Positions 8,180-18,700 are shown, counted from the stretch's first letter. The stretch: 64,000 nucleotides of DNA from Chloroflexota bacterium (GCA_016197225.1 JACPWC010000064.1:1-64000); one strand, 5' to 3'. Notes: a model not told the origin generated them from the letters alone. Translations and numbers: made by a program.

Positions 8180-9160
8180 ATGACTCTGGTCTATTACGCC
8201 CTCCAGCAACTTGTCAACGCCCTGAGCATCGGCAGTCTGTACGCATTGATGGCGGTGGGGCTGGCGATGGTGTTCGGCATTCTGCGGCTGATCAATTTCG
8301 CTCACGGCGATTTGATGATGATCGCCGCTTACTTCGCCGCCTTCGCCCTGCTGGCCAAGTTACCTCTGCCGCTGGCGATCGGGATCATGATCGTCGGCAC
8401 GATCCTCGTCGGCTTGATCATGGAGCGCGTGGCCTATCGGCCCATCCGCGGCGCGCCCGATGTGGCCGCCCTGCTCACCTCATTCGCCGTCGGACAAATT
8501 TTGCAGAATGGCACGTTGTTGATCACCCGCTTATTGCAAAAGCCCAGCCCGCTCGCTTTTCCGGTGATCGGACTCCTGAGCGGCGTGTTCGCTTTCGGCC
8601 CGATCACCGTGCCGCGGGTGAACGTCGTCAGCCTGATCGCCGGTATCATCCTGTTGGTGCTGCTGTCGCTCTTCGTCACCCGTTCCAACCTCGGCCTTTC
8701 GATGCGCGCCGCCGCCGAAGACCTGCACGCGGCGCAACTGATGGGGATTGACATCAACCGGGTGATCGCCACCGCCTTCGCCATCGGATCGGGGTTGGCG
8801 GCGGTGGCGGCGTTATTGTATGCGGTGCAGGCCGGGCAGTTGACGCCCTACATGGGATTCACCCCGGTGCTCAAAGCCTTCATCGCCGCCGTCATCGGCG
8901 GCTTTGGCACGATTGCCGGAGCCGTCGTCGGCGGCTATGCGTTGGGGGCGCTGGAAGTGTTCCTCACCGCCATTCCCGGCATCGGCGACATCCTGCCGCC
9001 GGGCCTGGTCTCGCCCGCCGTGCAAACCTTCCTCAAAACCTGGTTGCCGGGGTCGCTGACCAGTTATCGTGATGCCTTCGTCTTCGTCGCCCTCATCCTT
9101 ATGTTGCTCTTCCGGCCCGGCGGCATTGTGGGCCGCCGTGAGCGGGAGGAGATGCAATAG
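8180..9160 (+). CDS. livH: Branched-chain amino acid ABC permease LivH-like
   Basis: A 326-residue polytopic inner-membrane permease. The N-terminus (QQLVNALSIGSLYALMAVGLAMVFGILRLINFAHGD) is the hallmark of LivH, and a C-terminal loop with GGFGTIAGAVVGGYALG is the ATPase contact region. The start at 8180 gives the normal family N-terminus. Upstream sequence is a word repeat lacking a clear ribosome binding site. Pairs with LivM. Confidence 0.93.
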   Translation: MTLVYYALQQLVNALSIGSLYALMAVGLAMVFGILRLINFAHGDLMMIAAYFAAFALLAKLPLPLAIGIMIVGTILVGLIMERVAYRPIRGAPDVAALLTSFAVGQILQNGTLLITRLLQKPSPLAFPVIGLLSGVFAFGPITVPRVNVVSLIAGIILLVLLSLFVTRSNLGLSMRAAAEDLHAAQLMGIDINRVIATAFAIGSGLAAVAALLYAVQAGQLTPYMGFTPVLKAFIAAVIGGFGTIAGAVVGGYALGALEVFLTAIPGIGDILPPGLVSPAVQTFLKTWLPGSLTSYRDAFVFVALILMLLFRPGGIVGRREREEMQ

Positions 9161-9177
9161 ATGTTGGAGGTTGGAGG

Positions 9178-10227
9178 ATGGAAGCTGGAGGTTGGAAGTT
9201 AGAGATGGCAGCGTCGTGGCGTCGGGCCGGTGGCCCGCTGGCGGCAATCTTTATGTTGTCGGTCGTGCTGACGATCCTGCAAGCCTCGGGGCTGGCTTTC
9301 TGGCAGGGCCTGTTCGTCAACCTCGGCATCTTTTTGATCCTGGTCCTGAGTCTGAATCTCTCCAACGGGTTCACCGGCGTGTTCTCGCTGGGGCATATCG
9401 GTTTTATGGCCCTGGGCGCATATGCCTCAGCCGTCTTGACGTTGCCTCTGCGCGAAAAGCACGACTATCTGCCGAACCTGCCGGGGTGGCTGGCCGGCCT
9501 GCATTTCGACTTTTATCTCGGCCCCTTCCCGTCCGGCTTTCTAGCCGCCACCCTCATCGCCGCCGTCTTCGTGTCCCTCATTGCCCTGTTGGTCGGTTTG
9601 GTGTTGATGCGGCTCTCCGGGCATTTCGTGGCCGTGGCCACGCTCGGCTTCCTGGTCATCGTCCGCGTCGTCCTCTTCAACGCCGACAACTTCACCCGCG
9701 GCTCGCGCACCTTCTCCAACGTCACCCCGTACACGAACCTGTGGTGGGTCTGGGCCTGGGCGCTGCTGGTGTTATATATCGTGTGGCGGATCAAACGATC
9801 GTCGTTCGGGCGGGCGATGCTGGCCCAGCGGGAAGATCGCTGGGCGGCGCAGTCCATCGGCATTGCGGTGATGCCGCCACGACTGTTAGCCTTCGTCATC
9901 AGCGCCTTCTTCACTGCCGTCGCCGGATCGTTGTATGCTCACTTCATCACTTCCTTCTCGCCGACCGTCTTCTACTTCGACCTGACGTTCCGGGTGATCA
10001 CTATGCTCGTGGTCGGCGGCATGGGCTCGGTGAGCGGGTCGGTGATCGGCGTGGTTTTGGTAGTTGGGCTGGCCGAGCTTCTGCGCCGCATCGAAGATGC
10101 AACTTTGCTCTATGGCATCAGCCAGATCATTCTGGCAACGATCTTCATCTTCATCATCATCTTCCGGCGTGAAGGTCTGCTAGGCCAACGCGAGATCGCC
10201 CTCGACCGGTGGTTTGAAAGGAGGTAG
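9178..10227 (+). CDS. livM: Branched-chain amino acid ABC permease LivM-like
   Basis: A 349-residue polytopic permease and partner of LivH. Diagnostic segments are NLSNGFTGVFSLGHIGFMALGAYASA and the loop MGSVSGSVIG. The ATG at 9178 has GGAGG 8 bases upstream, within a GGAGGTTGG word repeat; an in-frame ATG at 9205 is also plausible, and the first nine residues (MEAGGWKLE) are themselves encoded by that repeat, so the start is uncertain. Ends with KRR-rich tail RWFERR. Confidence 0.92.
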   Translation: MEAGGWKLEMAASWRRAGGPLAAIFMLSVVLTILQASGLAFWQGLFVNLGIFLILVLSLNLSNGFTGVFSLGHIGFMALGAYASAVLTLPLREKHDYLPNLPGWLAGLHFDFYLGPFPSGFLAATLIAAVFVSLIALLVGLVLMRLSGHFVAVATLGFLVIVRVVLFNADNFTRGSRTFSNVTPYTNLWWVWAWALLVLYIVWRIKRSSFGRAMLAQREDRWAAQSIGIAVMPPRLLAFVISAFFTAVAGSLYAHFITSFSPTVFYFDLTFRVITMLVVGGMGSVSGSVIGVVLVVGLAELLRRIEDATLLYGISQIILATIFIFIIIFRREGLLGQREIALDRWFERR

Positions 10228-10298
10228 CCTATCGCCTCGTACCTGTCGCGCGTCGTCACTGTGCCGGTATTCAATTGAGCTATCGGAAATAAATTTTA

Positions 10299-10366
10299 GC
10301 CGCGAATTTCGCCAATGATCGCGAATAGCCTAAAAATGATTCGTGTGAATTCGCGTAATTCGTGGC
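10299..10366. repeat. Imperfect palindrome livM-livK
   Basis: Arms GCCGCGAATTTCGCC... and ...GCGTAATTCGTGGC are imperfect reverse complements around AGCCTAAAAATG. It lies in the 200-base gap before the binding-protein gene. The 70 bases on the livM side show nothing recognisable. A hairpin here could explain higher stability of the livK part of the transcript (inference). Confidence 0.72.
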
Positions 10367-10429
10367 AAAGAAAATGGTCAACTATCAATTCCGGTAGAGT
10401 CCAATATTGAACTTGGAGGAGATACCATC

Positions 10430-11608
10430 ATGAAAAAGAGAATTCTGTCATTTGTGACATTCGCCATCGTCGCCAGTCTGGTGCTGGCCGCCTGCGGCGG
10501 CGGGGGCGGGGGCGCATCCGGCCCCATCAACATCGGCGGCGGCTTCGCCCTCACCGGGGCCGAGTCTTCACTCGACTTGCCGGCGGCTAACGGCGCACAA
10601 CTGGCCGCCAAAGAGATCAACGCCGCGGGCGGCGTGCTGGGCCGCCAGATCAATCTCATCGTCCACGACAGCCAATACAAGATGGACGTGACGGCTCAAG
10701 TCGCCAAACAGTTTGTCGAGCAGGACAAAGTGGTCGCCGTGATCGGCTTCACCGACACCGACTCGGTGTTGGCCGCCGGGCCGACCATCCAGGCCGCCGG
10801 GTTGCCGTTCATCACCGCTGGGGCTACGTCGCCCAAGATACCCTCTCAAGTGGGCGATAAGATGTTCCTGGCCTGCTTCGGCGATAACGTCCAGGCGGCG
10901 GCGGGCGCAGAGTATTCGTTCAAGAACTTCGGTAAGAACGCTTACCTGCTCTGGGACAAAGGCGTGGAGTACACCACCCTGCTTGGCGGTTACTTCAAGG
11001 CCAGCTTCACCGGGATGGGCGGCACGATTGTCCTCGAAGACTCTTATGAAGACGCCGCCACCGATTTCTCGGCGCAGATCGCTAAAGTGAAGGCCCTGCC
11101 TCAGCAACCTGACTTCTATTACATCTCCGCCATGCCTTACAACGTCGGCCCGGTCGTCAAACAATTCCGCGACGCCGGGTTGACCGGCCCCATCGTCGGC
11201 GGCGACGGCTATGACACGCCCGACATCCTTAGCGTGGCCGGCGACGCCGCCAACGGGGTGTGGTTCTCCACCCACGCCCTGATGGACTCCAGCGGCGGCA
11301 CTGACGGCATCAAGAAGTTCATCGCCGCCTATAACAAAGAATACGGCCACGATCCGGAGAACGCCTTTGCCGCGCTCGGCTACGATACGATGTATCTGAT
11401 GGCCGACGCCATCAAACGCGCCGGTTCCACCGACGCGGCGGCCATCACCAAAGCCATCGCCGAGACGAAGAACTATCCCGGCATCACCGGCGCCATCACC
11501 TTCGCCGACTCCCACGTGCCGCAGAAGGGCGTGACGCTGATCAAGATTGAGGGCGGCAAGTTTACCCTCGGCGCGGAAGTCGTGCCGGAGAAAGTGCCAG
11601 CGCCATAA
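10430..11608 (+). CDS. Substrate-binding lipoprotein of the liv transporter
   Basis: A 392-residue periplasmic/extracellular type I solute-binding protein (Peripla_BP_6 family). It begins with a lipoprotein signal peptide (MKKRILSFVTF...) and lipobox LAAC, followed by a glycine-rich linker. The mature part starts with INIGGGFALTGAESSLDLPAANGAQLA, the usual ligand-binding strand of LivK-like proteins. GGAGGAG is well placed before the ATG. It captures the substrate for LivHMGF; family members bind leucine-type amino acids, amides or aromatic acids, so the exact ligand is open. Confidence 0.93.
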   Translation: MKKRILSFVTFAIVASLVLAACGGGGGGASGPINIGGGFALTGAESSLDLPAANGAQLAAKEINAAGGVLGRQINLIVHDSQYKMDVTAQVAKQFVEQDKVVAVIGFTDTDSVLAAGPTIQAAGLPFITAGATSPKIPSQVGDKMFLACFGDNVQAAAGAEYSFKNFGKNAYLLWDKGVEYTTLLGGYFKASFTGMGGTIVLEDSYEDAATDFSAQIAKVKALPQQPDFYYISAMPYNVGPVVKQFRDAGLTGPIVGGDGYDTPDILSVAGDAANGVWFSTHALMDSSGGTDGIKKFIAAYNKEYGHDPENAFAALGYDTMYLMADAIKRAGSTDAAAITKAIAETKNYPGITGAITFADSHVPQKGVTLIKIEGGKFTLGAEVVPEKVPAP

Positions 11609-11624
11609 TCGCGCTTCGCGCAAG

Positions 11625-11690
11625 CCCCAAATCCCAATGACCAAATCTCAACTTGCGTGTTGGAATTTGGGAATTGGGGTTTGGGATTTT
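11625..11690. repeat. Imperfect palindrome before the first GS-like gene
   Basis: CCCCAAATCCCAATGACC... is mirrored by ...GGGAATTGGGGTTTGGG. The right arm ends just before TAGGAG, the ribosome binding site of the next gene. Same word family (CCCAAAATCCC) as the element at 35294. Confidence 0.75.
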
Positions 11691-11700
11691 AGGAGATCAT

Positions 11701-13083
11701 ATGCCTGCTCGCCAGACTCGCAAGACTGATCCATTGACCGCGCTCGAAAAACGCCTCAGCGCCGACGGCATTGAATTCGTCCGCTTCGAGCAAACCGATA
11801 CACATGGCATCAGCCGCTCGAAGACGATCCCGGCCCGCCACGTGCGCCGTTTCGCCGAAGGCGGCTTGAACTTTTTGCTCGGCCAACTGGGCTTCGACGC
11901 TCAGGCTGGCGTCGCCCTGGGCACCGGCTATCTCGAAGACCTGGGCTTCCCCGACTCGCGCATCTTCCCCGATCTCAGCACTTATACCGTTTTGCCCTGG
12001 GCTGATAAGACGGCGCGCATATTGTGCGAGCCGCACTTTCAGGATGGCCGCCCGGCGATGGCCGCGCCTCGCGCCGTAGCTCGTAAACTTCTGGGTGAAC
12101 TGGAGGGGTGGGGGTATCGGTTGTTTTCGGGTTTCGAGTACGAGTTCTACCTCGTCAACCGCGAGACGCGCCAGCCGCCGTTCCCCGGTATCCAAATTTT
12201 CGCCACCCTCCGCAACAACTTCGACGAGTCGCTCGTCTATCAAATCCTGCGCGGCATGAGCGCCATTGGCGTGGACATCATCACCTCCAACGCCGAATAC
12301 GGGCCGGGGCAGATGGAGATCAACTTTGCGCCCGCGAGTGGTATCGCCGCGGCCGACCAGGCCTTCACCTTCAAGAACGGCGTCAAAGAAATCGCCCAGC
12401 GCAACGGATATATGGCCTCGTTCATGACCAAACCTTATGGCGATCAATCGGCCAACGGCTGTCATTATCATCACAGCCTGCTCGAGGCGAAGACGGGTCG
12501 CAACTCCTTCAACAGCCGCAAGGATGGCAAACTCACCGATGTTGCCCGCTGGTGGCTGGGGGGGCAGATCGCTCACGCGACGGCGTTGACGGCCCTCGCC
12601 GCGCCCACCGTGAACTGCTACAAGCGCTACAAGCTGTGGTCGTTCGCGCCCACCAACGCGACCTGGGGTAACGAGAATCGTTCAGTCGGCTTTCGCATGA
12701 AAAACCTCGGGGGCGAGAGCGCCCACATCGAAAACCGTTTGCCAGGCGGCGCTTCGAATCCATACCTGGTCATGGCCGGGGTGTTGGCCGCCGGGCTGGA
12801 TGGTTTGCAGAACAAGACCGAACCGCCAGCCGAGACCTCGGGCATTGCTTACGGCCTCACCGGCGTGACCGATTTGCCGACGCGACTCGAAAAGTCGCTT
12901 GATGCTCTTGAAGCCGACTCTCCTTTGCGCGCCGCGCTCGGCGAGGAGTTCGTCAAACTCTTCGTCGCCGTCAAGCGCCACGAGATCGCCAAAGCCAAAG
13001 CCGCCATCCCCGACTACGACTCGCCCGACTTCAACAACACCGTGCATGAATGGGAGCGGAGCGAATACTTTGAGTTTCTATAA
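11701..13083 (+). CDS. Glutamine-synthetase-like ligase 1 (GlnT/PuuA/FluG type)
   Basis: A 460-residue GS-fold enzyme that joins glutamate (or another carboxylate) to an amine or ammonia with ATP. GS landmarks: the metal glutamates in GFEYEFYLV, YGPGQMEINF, the histidine block NGCHYHHSL, the ATP/phosphate arginine region NRSVGFRM and NPYLVMAGVLAAG. It lacks the adenylylation loop pattern of housekeeping GlnA and resembles gamma-glutamyl-amine synthetases. The ATG at 11701 follows AGGAG. It is followed by a second GS-like gene 20 bases later and an amidohydrolase, the domain pair found fused in FluG proteins. Confidence 0.88.
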   Translation: MPARQTRKTDPLTALEKRLSADGIEFVRFEQTDTHGISRSKTIPARHVRRFAEGGLNFLLGQLGFDAQAGVALGTGYLEDLGFPDSRIFPDLSTYTVLPWADKTARILCEPHFQDGRPAMAAPRAVARKLLGELEGWGYRLFSGFEYEFYLVNRETRQPPFPGIQIFATLRNNFDESLVYQILRGMSAIGVDIITSNAEYGPGQMEINFAPASGIAAADQAFTFKNGVKEIAQRNGYMASFMTKPYGDQSANGCHYHHSLLEAKTGRNSFNSRKDGKLTDVARWWLGGQIAHATALTALAAPTVNCYKRYKLWSFAPTNATWGNENRSVGFRMKNLGGESAHIENRLPGGASNPYLVMAGVLAAGLDGLQNKTEPPAETSGIAYGLTGVTDLPTRLEKSLDALEADSPLRAALGEEFVKLFVAVKRHEIAKAKAAIPDYDSPDFNNTVHEWERSEYFEFL

Positions 13084-13103
13084 GAAGCAACCTTTCGGGA
13101 GCC

Positions 13104-14489
13104 ATGATGCCTGCTAAACGAACCGCTCGCAATACTACACCTGCTGACCGCGTGACCGAGGCCGCCCGCAAGGCTGGGGTGCGTCTGGTGCGTTTTTTGT
13201 ACACCGACAACGGCGGCGTTACCCGGGGCAAGGCGACGCACATTGAGTTCCTGCGAAACCGGATCGGCGACGGGATCGGTTTGACGATGGCGATGCAGGC
13301 GATGAACATGCTCGATCAATTGGCCGCCGTGGAGGGCCTGGGGCCGGTCGGCGAAATCCGCCTCGTTCCTGATCCCGATACGTTCCGTATCCTGCCCTAC
13401 GCGCCGCATGTGGCGGCCATGACAGTGGACATGCTCAACCACGACGGGACGCCGTGGGCGGCCTGCCCGCGCTCGTTCCTCAAACGACAGATCGCTGATT
13501 GCGCCGCCGAAGGCTTCAGTGTGCAGGCCGCTTTTGAGATCGAGTTCACTCTGGCAACCCGAAATTCCGACGGCGCTTTTGCCCCTTTCGACGAGACTTT
13601 GTGTTTTTCCACGACCGGAATGACGATGTCGGCGAAAGTGATGGACGACATCATCGCCGCCTTTGAAGCGCAAGGGATGCAAGTGGATCAGTATTATCCT
13701 GAACTCGGTCACGGCCAGCAGGAACTGCCCATCCGCCACGCGGCGGCCCTGGCCGCCGCCGACCGGCAGGTGTTCTATCGTGAGACGGTGCGCAATGTCG
13801 CCTACAATCATGGCCTGTATGCGTCGCTGGCACCCAAACCTTTCCCCGATCAAGCCGGCAATGGCGCGCACATTCACTTCAGCTTGTGGGACAAAGCTGG
13901 CAAGCGCAACCTGATGTACGACCCGAACGACAACTATGGAATCAGTCAGCTTGGCTACTACTTTATCGCCGGGGTGCTGGCGCATTTACCGGCTCTGCTC
14001 GCCCTCACTTGCCCGTCTTTCAATTCATACCGCCGCTTGCAACCGCATTTCTGGAGTTCGGCCTTCACCGTCTGGGGGCCGGACAACCGCGAGGCCGCCG
14101 TCCGCGTGCCATCCAAATACAAGTCCGATCCTTCCGGGTCTGCCAACGCCGAACTGAAATCGTCTGACTCTTCATCCAATCCCTATTTGTCTTTGGGCGG
14201 GGTGCTGGCCGCCGGGTTGGATGGCGTGAAACGCAAACTGATGCCGGGCGAGCCGGTATTGATTGACCCCGGCAACTTCACCGACGATGAACGCGCCGCA
14301 CGCGGTATCAAACGCTTCCCCACCAGCCTCAACGAGGCGCTCGACAACCTCGAAAAGGATCAGGTGTTGATAGACGCCCTCGGCCCATTGTTGTCCCGTT
14401 CATTCCTGGCGGTCAAACGTCTCGAATGGGAGTCGTTCAGCAAAGAAGACGTAGCCTTTGAAGTCAAGCATCATTTCTGGAAGTTCTGA
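13104..14489 (+). CDS. Glutamine-synthetase-like ligase 2
   Basis: A 461-residue paralogue of the preceding gene product, clearly diverged. It keeps AAFEIEFTL, YPELGHGQQELPIRHA, GNGAHIHFSLWD, DNREAAVRVP and SSNPYLSLGGVLAAGLDG. GGGAG precedes the ATG. Two adjacent GS-like subunits may form a hetero-oligomer or act on different amines; this cannot be decided from sequence. The close spacing to both neighbours indicates one transcript with the liv genes. Confidence 0.88.
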   Translation: MMPAKRTARNTTPADRVTEAARKAGVRLVRFLYTDNGGVTRGKATHIEFLRNRIGDGIGLTMAMQAMNMLDQLAAVEGLGPVGEIRLVPDPDTFRILPYAPHVAAMTVDMLNHDGTPWAACPRSFLKRQIADCAAEGFSVQAAFEIEFTLATRNSDGAFAPFDETLCFSTTGMTMSAKVMDDIIAAFEAQGMQVDQYYPELGHGQQELPIRHAAALAAADRQVFYRETVRNVAYNHGLYASLAPKPFPDQAGNGAHIHFSLWDKAGKRNLMYDPNDNYGISQLGYYFIAGVLAHLPALLALTCPSFNSYRRLQPHFWSSAFTVWGPDNREAAVRVPSKYKSDPSGSANAELKSSDSSSNPYLSLGGVLAAGLDGVKRKLMPGEPVLIDPGNFTDDERAARGIKRFPTSLNEALDNLEKDQVLIDALGPLLSRSFLAVKRLEWESFSKEDVAFEVKHHFWKF

Positions 14490-14492
14490 TTC

Positions 14493-15635
14493 ATGTCCCT
14501 CGATCTCGCCTCTATTCCTATTCTCGACCACCACTGTCACGCCTTCCTGCGCCGTGAAACGCCGTATACGGCGTTGGAGTTTCAGGGCTTCTTCAGCGAA
14601 GGCGGGGATAACGCCACTGTCGCCGAGCATACGCCCAACACCGTCTTCTTCCTCTGGGCGATCAAAGAACTGGCGAACTTTCTGGGTTGCGCCCCGACGA
14701 CCGAGGCCGTCACGGCGGCGCGGGCGGCCATGCCGCTCGCCGAGTTGGCCGGACATATGTTGCGCGACGCCAACATCTCAACTTTGTTGATTGACTATGG
14801 TCTAGCGGGCACAGATCGCATGACAATTAGCGACATGAAAGCCTGCCTCCCGGCGTGCCGCATCGAACCCATCCTGCGCCTGGAGACGATGGCCCAGGAC
14901 TTGATTCTGCAACAGGAGACGTTCGATCAATTTATGGATGCCTATGTGACGACGGTGGAGGGCGCGCGCGCGGCGGGCCACGTGGGGCTGAAGAGCATCA
15001 TCGCCTATCGCACCGGGCTGGCGATCCGCGAGACAAGCAAGAGCCAGGTAGTGGAGGCGTTCACGGGCGCGAAGGAACGCGCCCGGCGCGAAGGCAAAGT
15101 CCGGCTGGCCGATAAACCGCTCAACGATTATCTCGTCCTGCGGGCGCTGGACATTGCCGAGAAGCAGGAGATGTCGGTGCAGTTTCACACCGGCCTGGGC
15201 GATAATGATCTGGATATGCTGTTCGCCAACCCTCTGCACATGCGCCCGTTGTTTGAGAGCGGCAGGCACAAGCGAGTGCCGTTTGTATTATTACATGCCA
15301 GTTATCCTTACGCTCGTGAATTAGGCTATCTGGCCTCACTCTACTCAAATGTATGGATGGACGTGGGCCTGGCCGTCCCGTTCGTCACGATAGACATCCC
15401 GGCGCTCTGGCGGCAAACGCTGGCTCTGACTGCCACCAGCAAAATTCTATTTTCAACCGACGCCTATAGCATCCCTGACATCTATTGGCTTGCGGCGCGC
15501 TGGGGGCGGTGGGGACTGGGTAAAGTGCTGGATGAATTGATCGAGTTGGGCGCGTTCACTCGCGACGAAGCTCTGACTGCCGCTCATCAAATTTTGCACG
15601 GCAACGCGGCGCGTCTTTACGCGGTGGGGGAATAA
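14493..15635 (+). CDS. Amidohydrolase (FluG N-domain type)
   Basis: A 380-residue metal-dependent hydrolase of the amidohydrolase (TIM barrel) superfamily. It starts PILDHHCHAFLRRE, the HxH metal motif, and later has VQFHTGLGDND, LLHASYPYARE, and FSTDAYSIPDIYW (metal aspartate). In FluG and nodulin-GS proteins this domain is fused to a GS domain; here it follows two GS-like genes by 3 bases. A likely role is hydrolysis or recycling of the gamma-glutamyl or amide product of the ligases. The GGAAG in the preceding codons may serve as ribosome binding site. Confidence 0.82.
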   Translation: MSLDLASIPILDHHCHAFLRRETPYTALEFQGFFSEGGDNATVAEHTPNTVFFLWAIKELANFLGCAPTTEAVTAARAAMPLAELAGHMLRDANISTLLIDYGLAGTDRMTISDMKACLPACRIEPILRLETMAQDLILQQETFDQFMDAYVTTVEGARAAGHVGLKSIIAYRTGLAIRETSKSQVVEAFTGAKERARREGKVRLADKPLNDYLVLRALDIAEKQEMSVQFHTGLGDNDLDMLFANPLHMRPLFESGRHKRVPFVLLHASYPYARELGYLASLYSNVWMDVGLAVPFVTIDIPALWRQTLALTATSKILFSTDAYSIPDIYWLAARWGRWGLGKVLDELIELGAFTRDEALTAAHQILHGNAARLYAVGE

Positions 15636-15646
15636 GGGCCGCCTTT

Positions 15647-15742
15647 GTGCCCTCAGCCTCTCACTGCCCCCTCTGCCATCGCTCCTCGACTGTGTCAGCA
15701 TCTCTAATCCGGCGATTTTGTTCTGCAAAGAAAGTGCTCTAG
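15647..15742 (+). pseudogene. Short zinc-knuckle frame related to the 6452 fragment
   Basis: A GTG-started frame of 31 codons with the same layout as the one at 6452: VPS, four residues, then CPLCxR. Unlike the 6452 frame, the downstream codons do not match the subtilase. It lies between convergent genes and its TAG overlaps the stop of the minus-strand HD-GYP gene. It may be a decayed remnant; no ribosome binding site is seen and chance similarity is possible. Confidence 0.3.
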
Positions 15743-18700
15743 CGGTCAGCGGCCAGTTCCGGGTGATCCGCCGCTATGATTCCCAGGAACACTTGCGCCA
15801 CCTGCGGGTCGAAGTGCGCGCCGGTCAGAGAGCGAATGTGTTCGCGCACTTGCTCCAGCGGCCAGGCTTTGCGGTAAGGCCGGTCGGAGCATAAGGCGTC
15901 CCACACATCCACCACTGCGAAGATGCGCGCCGCCAGCGGAATTTGTTCGCCCTTCAGCCCGCGCGGGTAGCCGGCGCCGTCCCATTTCTCGTGATGGCAA
16001 TAGGGGATGTCAAGCGCCGGGCGCAAGTAGGCGATGGGGGAGAGCATTTCGTAGGCATAGGTTGGATGCCGACGCATGATCCCCCACTCCACACCAGTGA
16101 GCGGGCCGGGTTTGAGCAGAATGCTGTCGGGGATGCCCATCTTGCCAATATCGTGCAGGAGCGCGCCGCGGCGGACATGAACCAGTTCGGCATCGGGCAA
16201 ACCCATGGCCAGGGCCAGGCGCAGGGTGAGTTCGGTGACGCGCCGGGTGTGGCCTTCGGTTTCCTTGTCGCGCAGTTCCAGCGCGCGCGCCCAGCCTTCC
16301 AGGGTGGAGTCGTAGGCCTGGGCCAACTCCACATTGGAGCGCTGGAGGTCGTTGAACAAGACAATGTTATCTATGGCAATGGCGGCCTGACCGGCGAGTG
16401 TTTCCAGGAAGTCCAACCACTCGGCATCGGAAGCGAGCGGGGAGTGGTGGAAAATTTCCAGCACGCCTTTCACCTGCCCTTTGGTCACCAGCGGCACAGC
16501 GTAATAAGCGAGGAAGCCCTCGCTCGCCAGCATTTGGATTTCAGATTGCTCCAGGTCTGCCGGGGCCGCTGAGACATCAGGGATGGAGAGAATGCACCGT
16601 TCGAGCGCGGCGCGGCCCACGTAGCCTTCGCCCAAACGCCAGACGGGAGGGCGGAGAACGCCGGTACGGAAGCCGTGCCGGGCGGCGTATTCGAGGGTCT
16701 GCGTGTACGGATTGAACAATAACACTGCGGCGGCCTTCATACCCACCTGGGCCGTAATCTGATTGAGTAGAACGTTGAGGGTGAGGTGCAGGTCGAGGCT
16801 GGCACTGATGGCCAGGTCAATGGCGTGCAGGGCAGTCAGGCGTTGCAGGCGTTGCTCGGTCTGCTCGTACAGGGTTGCGCGGTGGATGGCGTTGCCGGCC
16901 ATCTCGGCGATGGCGATGAGCAGACGGACTTCCCTTTCGGTGAAGTCGCGTTGCTCGCGCATCCAGATATGGATCACGCCGATAATGTGTTCTTGAGCGA
17001 GCAACGGCAGGCTGATGCCACTGCTTAAGGCGCTTAGCCGTTCGGCCTCGGCGGGAAGAATAACGGCCACCGGGTCGTGCGGCAGGTCGTTGGTGATGTA
17101 AATCTCGCCGCTGGCGGCCACGTAGCCGGTGATGCCTTCCCCCAGACGGTAGCGCAGGCGGGGAGCAGACAAGGCGTCGTTTGTGAATTGCCACCCGTTG
17201 CCGGCCGAGAGCCAGCCGCGAGACACCCACTCACCGGTTTCAGGCTCCCGCAGAAAGATCGAACTGGCGTCGCCGCCGACGACCTCGGCCGCTTTCTGGA
17301 TCAGCAAGGGGATCATCTCCTCAATGTTGCGGGCGGCGCGCATCGCCGAGGAGACCTGGGACAGGCTTTCAAGCTCGGCGGCCCGGCGGCGCAGGGATTG
17401 TTCGGCCTGCTTGCGTTCGGTGATGTCGTGGTAATTCACGACGATGCCACTGAGGCGGGGATCGCTCAGGAGGTTGCGGCCCGTGCCTTCGAGGATGCGC
17501 CACGACCCGTCGTGGTGCCGGAACCGGGCTTCCACGGTGGAGACCTGGCCCAGGTCGCGGATGGCTTCAAAGGTCTGGGCCGCCGCCGGCACGTCGTCCG
17601 GGTGCAAAAACCCGAAGGCATCCCGTCCAACCAACTCTTCTTGCTGGTAGCCGATGATGCGTTCGGCGGACGGGCTGGCGTAGCGGAGGACCCCCTGGCT
17701 GTTCATAATCAACACGCCGTCCCAGGCGTTTTCGATGATGGCGCGGAAATAGGCTTCGCTGTGTTGCAAGGCCTCAAACAGCCGGGCGTTTTCGATGGCC
17801 ACAGCCACCTGGTCGGCAAAGGCGGCCACCAGCCGGGCGTGGTGCGGCGTAAAATAGTTCGGCTGAACACTGTCCACCGCCAACATGCCAATCACCCGGT
17901 CGCCGATAATCAGCGGCACGCCGAGCCACGACTGAATGTGGCTGTGGGGTTCTTGCTGAAAAGGCGCATGGGCGGCGGGCGCGTTCGCCACGATGTGGGG
18001 CGCCCGCTGTTGAATCACAGTCGTGTTGGGGTTGTTGCCGGGCACTGGAAAGCGCAGGCCGATGACGGCTTTCGGGTCGGGCCAGCCGCGCCCGCCGACG
18101 ATTTCCAGATAATCTTCTTTCAGCAATTGCACCGAGCCGCTGTCGTATGGCACCACATGCGCCAACTCTTGCAAGATGCGCTCGATGGCCTCTTCCGCTC
18201 GCAGGGTGGCGGCCACCACCGCCCCGGCCTGCCGCAGGGTTTCGGCTTCCTGCGCCTGCCGCTGTGTTTCCTCAAACAGCCGCGCATTCTGAATCGCCAC
18301 CCCGGCCTGCCGCCCGACTGACTCGGCCAGCGCTAGGTCGCGCTGAGTGAAACGCTTTTCAGGGTTTAGGATGAACAAGCCTATTGCGCCCAGGCGCCCC
18401 TCGCCGGCGGCGATGGGGACACCGATAAACCCGCGCACGCCAGAGTCTATCCACTCCGGCAGTGCATTCGGATGCGCGCCGTAGTCGGGCAGCAACAGCG
18501 GCTCGCCGCTCTCGACAATGCCCCAGGCCACGCCTTTACCTTTTGGTGAGGGCCGCAGGCTCAATGATTTGGGGAGCTTGAAGAGATAGGGATAACTAAT
18601 GGTCTGGCCGTCGGGCGCAACGAGGGCAATTGCGCCCGCATCTGCCCCGGCCAGTTCGGCGGCCAGCCGCGCCACATTCTGCAAAATTATTGGCAGGTCA

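Noticed and set aside
17077-18321. Plus-strand frame inside the HD-GYP sensor gene
   Set aside because: Antisense shadow of GAF/PAS coding sequence.
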